This document shows, piece after piece, positions 6,851 to 9,172 of a DNA stretch of 9,172 bases (position 1 is its first letter; each line of letters begins with the position of its first letter). The DNA comes from Flavobacteriales bacterium (GTDB taxonomy: Bacteria; Bacteroidota; Bacteroidia; Flavobacteriales_D; Crocinitomicaceae), in assembly GCA_009926905.1 (NCBI GenBank), contig RFNX01000396.1, positions 1 to 9,172 of the forward strand, given 5' to 3'. Under the pieces are notes generated by a model that was given only the letters and a program-made list of their open reading frames with translations, ran no database searches and was not told the DNA's origin. The translations under genes and the position numbers were made by a program.

Positions 6851-8608
6851 TTAATTGGTTTTTTCCAAAATTTCTATGCGCTTTTCCAGATTTTTAATGA
6901 TTACCTGTTGTTCTTTTATTGCTTCAATAAGAACTGGAATTAATCCGTCATAATTGACGGCTTTAAATTTTTGACCATCATGTGATTCATTATTATTTTC
7001 TTCTCGCGAATATTTTGTGTTATTAGCAGGGACAAATTTCTCAACTACTAAATCAGGAAATACTTTTTCAACTTCTTGTGCCATTACTCCCAAACGGTGT
7101 GCGTCTTTAGAAATATATTTACTAAATTCAGCTATATTTAAATCATATTCATATCCATTTATCTGTTGTAATTTAGAAATAGCACTTTTAATTATTCTCG
7201 AATTTGTTTTTAACCGTTGATCAGATAGATTGTAATAACCAAAAGGCATAGCACAATTTACATCACCATTAAAATAGCCAGCCCAGCCATTTCCTATATT
7301 TTCAACTCCAAAAACTCCGATTGAATTAGGATTCATAGCAATTCCTCTAACCCCAGCTCCGACAACACTTGTGCCAGAATATTCACCTTGCACTCCTGCA
7401 AAATTAGTGGTACCAGCTGTTATAGATCCAAAAGTTCCCGCGCCATTGTTTGCTGAATAGCCATTTATTGCCCAAGGAAAAGTAGCATTACTTACTCCAT
7501 TCATTAAATCTCCAACTAGCGCTGTTGCTGTAGTACCAATAAAAAATTCTCCTAAGTTACTTAAGCGACCTCTAACTATATTATTTGTGACAAAATCAAC
7601 ATGATCATTTGATATAGTTCCAAGGTTGTAATTAGCACCAGTGGTTCCAAAATTATTTCCTCCCACTATCCAAGCATCACCATTACCCGTTGCAAATCTT
7701 TTCCAATTTGGTGTCGCTGTGTTTCCTGCATTGTAGTAATATCCCGGACTAACATTATAAGGCGATGTACCTGCCGTTACACTATTATAAACCAATAACG
7801 ACGTTGCAGGTGAATTAACTGGAGATGCAACATTTGTAGCTGTCAACGCCAATCTTGGAATTAGAAGTCCTCTTGTATTTGATGACGTTATTGGGTCAAG
7901 TGCTGTTATATCTACAGAAGCTGATACATCTGGAGTTCCATTGAATAAACCAATATTGTTTGTTGTACCATTAACTTGCATCGCTACAAAAGTCGGTGAG
8001 CTAGTTTGATTGATTATATGTAAATGCCCACCACTTGTTGATTGAATGTCATAAATTTTAGCACTTGAATTTTCTAACCTTAGTGCAACATTTGAAGTTG
8101 ACCCTTTTAAATGTAAAATTCGTTGTGGATTCGATTCACCAATTCCTACGTTTCCTCCACTCATTACCCGCATTTTTTCAGTGCTATTTGTTCTAAACAC
8201 CAAATCAGTAGCATCTGTTGTGCCCAAGAAGTTAGTTCCTGCATTTGTACCAGCATTCCCTAATAGTTTCCAATCTCCAATAGTATTTCCTGTGTCGAAT
8301 CGTTGCCAACTTGTACCATTCCAATAATAATATCCCGGAGTGACATCATTTATTGTTTGTGTATTATAAACTAGAAGAGATGTTAAGGGTGAAGTTACAG
8401 GAGAAGTAACAGTAGTGCTTGTCAATGAAACCCTCGGAATCAATAATCCTTTTGAGGTTGAACTAATATCCAAAACGCTGGATGCATTTGGTGTTGCACC
8501 GTTCACATCTGAAATACTCACGCTTTGTTGTCCAAAAACTTGCGAAAAAATCATACAAACAAAAAACAAACTTGTAGTAACGAATTTAGATACGTAAAGT
8601 AGTTTCAT
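6851..8608 (-). CDS. Secreted tail-fibre-like protein with S74 chaperone domain
   Basis: The product is 585 residues. A signal peptide (1-27, ending VFGQQ) is followed by the module SVLDISSTSKGLLIPRVSLT (about 45-64) and the GNAGT...GNVGIG module (117-158). The N-terminal module is then repeated inside the protein at about 220-359 ('RGLLIPRLALTATNVASP', 'PGYYYNAGN', 'ATPNWKRF'). A beta-helix-like stretch with GVQG, GVRG and GVFG turns ends in GWAGYFNGDV (about 405-449). The C-terminus is a classic peptidase S74 / intramolecular chaperone domain. SDQRLK has Ser462 and Lys467, equivalent to the Ser-Lys cleavage dyad of endosialidase fibres. GVMAQEVEKVFPDLV (507-521) follows, then YDGLIPVLIEAIKEQQ running into a coiled coil to 585. 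Such domains trimerise the fibre and then cut themselves off. The start at 8608 gives the signal peptide and the same 26-nt spacing from the shared promoter block as in the paralogue; the in-frame ATG at 8677 lies upstream of that block. Confidence 0.88.
   Translation of the reverse strand: MKLLYVSKFVTTSLFFVCMIFSQVFGQQSVSISDVNGATPNASSVLDISSTSKGLLIPRVSLTSTTVTSPVTSPLTSLLVYNTQTINDVTPGYYYWNGTSWQRFDTGNTIGDWKLLGNAGTNAGTNFLGTTDATDLVFRTNSTEKMRVMSGGNVGIGESNPQRILHLKGSTSNVALRLENSSAKIYDIQSTSGGHLHIINQTSSPTFVAMQVNGTTNNIGLFNGTPDVSASVDITALDPITSSNTRGLLIPRLALTATNVASPVNSPATSLLVYNSVTAGTSPYNVSPGYYYNAGNTATPNWKRFATGNGDAWIVGGNNFGTTGANYNLGTISNDHVDFVTNNIVRGRLSNLGEFFIGTTATALVGDLMNGVSNATFPWAINGYSANNGAGTFGSITAGTTNFAGVQGEYSGTSVVGAGVRGIAMNPNSIGVFGVENIGNGWAGYFNGDVNCAMPFGYYNLSDQRLKTNSRIIKSAISKLQQINGYEYDLNIAEFSKYISKDAHRLGVMAQEVEKVFPDLVVEKFVPANNTKYSREENNNESHDGQKFKAVNYDGLIPVLIEAIKEQQVIIKNLEKRIEILEKTN
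8135..8260 (-). repeat. 42-residue fibre module in the 585-aa protein
   Basis: Codons 117-158 encode GNAGTNAGTNFLGTTDATDL and end in GNVGIGE. This is the third copy in the window of the module found at 5351-5476 and 6056-6181. Confidence 0.8.
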
Positions 8609-8634
8609 TTTGCCTTTTAAATTATGTTTAACAG

Positions 8635-8661
8635 AGTAAAAATAACAAATAAATAATGCAA
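8635..8661 (-). promoter_or_regulatory. Promoter block of the 585-aa fibre gene
   Basis: On the minus strand it reads TTGCATTA-T-TT-A-TTTG then TTATTTTTACT, matching the block at 6580-6606 in 25 of 27 positions. TTTATTTG (minus strand of 8646-8653) is one base from the TAnnTTTG -7 consensus. TTTG at 8675-8678 lies 21 bases upstream of it and fits a -33 element. It ends 26 nt before the ATG at 8608. Confidence 0.55.
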
Positions 8662-8817
8662 AACAGTGTGTAAACAAAAAAATTCATTGATTTAACTATC
8701 TGATTATCATAACATTATATGTAATGCTAAAAAAACAATCAGCGTCTAAATGATAGTAAGGAACTAAGTAAATTGCCTTTGAAAGCATTACTATTTATGT
8801 CTATTTATCTTTGTTTA

Positions 8818-8836
8818 AGGCTCTCGAAGTCAACAA
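8818..8836. repeat. Inverted copy of the palindromic repeat (half unit)
   Basis: The 19 bases AGGCTCTCGAAGTCAACAA are the exact reverse complement of 2207-2225. The second arm of the palindrome is degenerate here (CCTTAAACAA instead of CCTCAGTCAACAA on the minus strand), so only half the unit remains. It lies just past the stop codon of the right-edge gene. Together with the copy at 2207 it brackets the three secreted-protein genes. Confidence 0.8.
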
Positions 8837-8840
8837 AAAT

Positions 8841-9172
8841 TTACTTCTGCAAAATTCGCCAGCGGATTTCATTCAAACGAATTTTTAGTTTATGCCAAAA
8901 ACTTTTGCCTTCTAATTGGATGTAAGTTCTTGTAAAAACACCGGGATTAAGCATCCATTTTACCGCACGTTTTGGTAAAGATAGTTCCGCATAAGGGAAT
9001 TTTGAAAGCGCGTATTTGTCTTTCAATTTCGGATTGATTTTCATGAAAAATGTGCTGCGATTGTGCCAATAAAAGTCCTTGTTAATCGGGGGCATCACGT
9101 CCATGCCAAGATGAAATGTGAGGTGTGCATCAGGGACAAATAATGGCTTTTCAGCGAAGGAAAAAGGTTGTG
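8841..9172 (-). CDS. Unrecognised protein, C-terminal part only
   Basis: An open frame enters from the right edge (first full codon at 9170-9168) and gives 109 C-terminal residues before TAA. The frame stays open up to the edge, with residues such as PLFVPDAHLTFHLG before the first internal Met (9104), so the gene very likely starts outside the window. An 87-residue protein from 9104 is less likely. The sequence is rich in aromatic and basic residues (DFYWHNRSTFFMKINP, ending in a basic amphipathic stretch LKIRLNEIRWRILQK). It has no signal peptide or membrane segment in the visible part. I do not recognise the family. A sugar- or sulfo-transferase-like enzyme is a guess from the aromatic/basic composition only. 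Confidence 0.65.
   Translation of the reverse strand, partial: QPFSFAEKPLFVPDAHLTFHLGMDVMPPINKDFYWHNRSTFFMKINPKLKDKYALSKFPYAELSLPKRAVKWMLNPGVFTRTYIQLEGKSFWHKLKIRLNEIRWRILQK

Noticed and set aside
3680..8608. Prophage tail region
   Set aside because: There are no other phage genes, both fibres carry signal peptides, and they have their own promoter blocks. Fibre-like features alone do not show a prophage.
8609..8677. Upstream ATG extending the 585-aa fibre protein by 23 residues
   Set aside because: It would bury the signal peptide, run through the promoter block shared with the paralogue, and break the equal 26-nt leader length.
8806..8813. Plus-strand TATCTTTG matching the TAnnTTTG -7 consensus
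   Set aside because: The nearest TTG is 24 bases upstream, slightly too far. It points into the antisense side of the right-edge gene with no plus-strand gene downstream, and in AT-rich DNA such a match is expected by chance.

Overview
The window reads as chromosome of an AT-rich member of the Bacteroidota, most likely Flavobacteriales (a Crocinitomicaceae/Fluviicola-like organism is my guess). The reasons are A-rich leaders without Shine-Dalgarno sequences, a TAnnTTTG-type -7 promoter element, secreted proteins with the 'SSVLDISSTSKGLL.PR.SLT' module common in this phylum, and gliding-bacteria-style surface proteins with PKD/Ig-like repeats. This placement rests on style, not on a marker gene.

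Left part (1-2092, plus strand): two housekeeping genes, class II fructose-bisphosphate aldolase (fbaA) and the acetyl-CoA carboxylase carboxyltransferase beta subunit (accD). They are 21 bp apart and probably co-transcribed. A Bacteroidota-like promoter element and short direct repeats precede fbaA.

Junction (2093-2400): a non-coding stretch with an AT-rich low-complexity run, a palindromic repeat whose right half is tandemly amplified (21-bp units), and a small GC-rich palindrome. A 19-bp piece of the palindromic repeat recurs in inverted orientation at 8818-8836, so the next block of genes is bracketed by inverted copies.

Middle part (2401-8608, minus strand): three secreted-protein genes. 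In transcription order these are a 585-residue and a 957-residue phage-tail-fibre-like protein, paralogous to each other at their N-termini, and a 425-residue surface protein. Both fibre-like proteins start with a signal peptide and share a 42-residue 'GNAGT...GNVGIG' module. Both end in a peptidase S74 / intramolecular-chaperone type region: classic in the 585-residue protein, and divergent with a C-terminal extension in the 957-residue protein. The 957-residue gene and the surface-protein gene are separated by one base, so they are probably translationally coupled. The two fibre genes carry nearly identical 27-bp promoter blocks at exactly the same distance from their ATGs, which points to duplication of gene plus promoter. 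No phage structural gene is present. I infer that these are cell-surface or secreted fibres of the host rather than a prophage tail.

Right edge (8841-9172, minus strand): the C-terminal 109 residues of a protein I do not recognise, running off the window.
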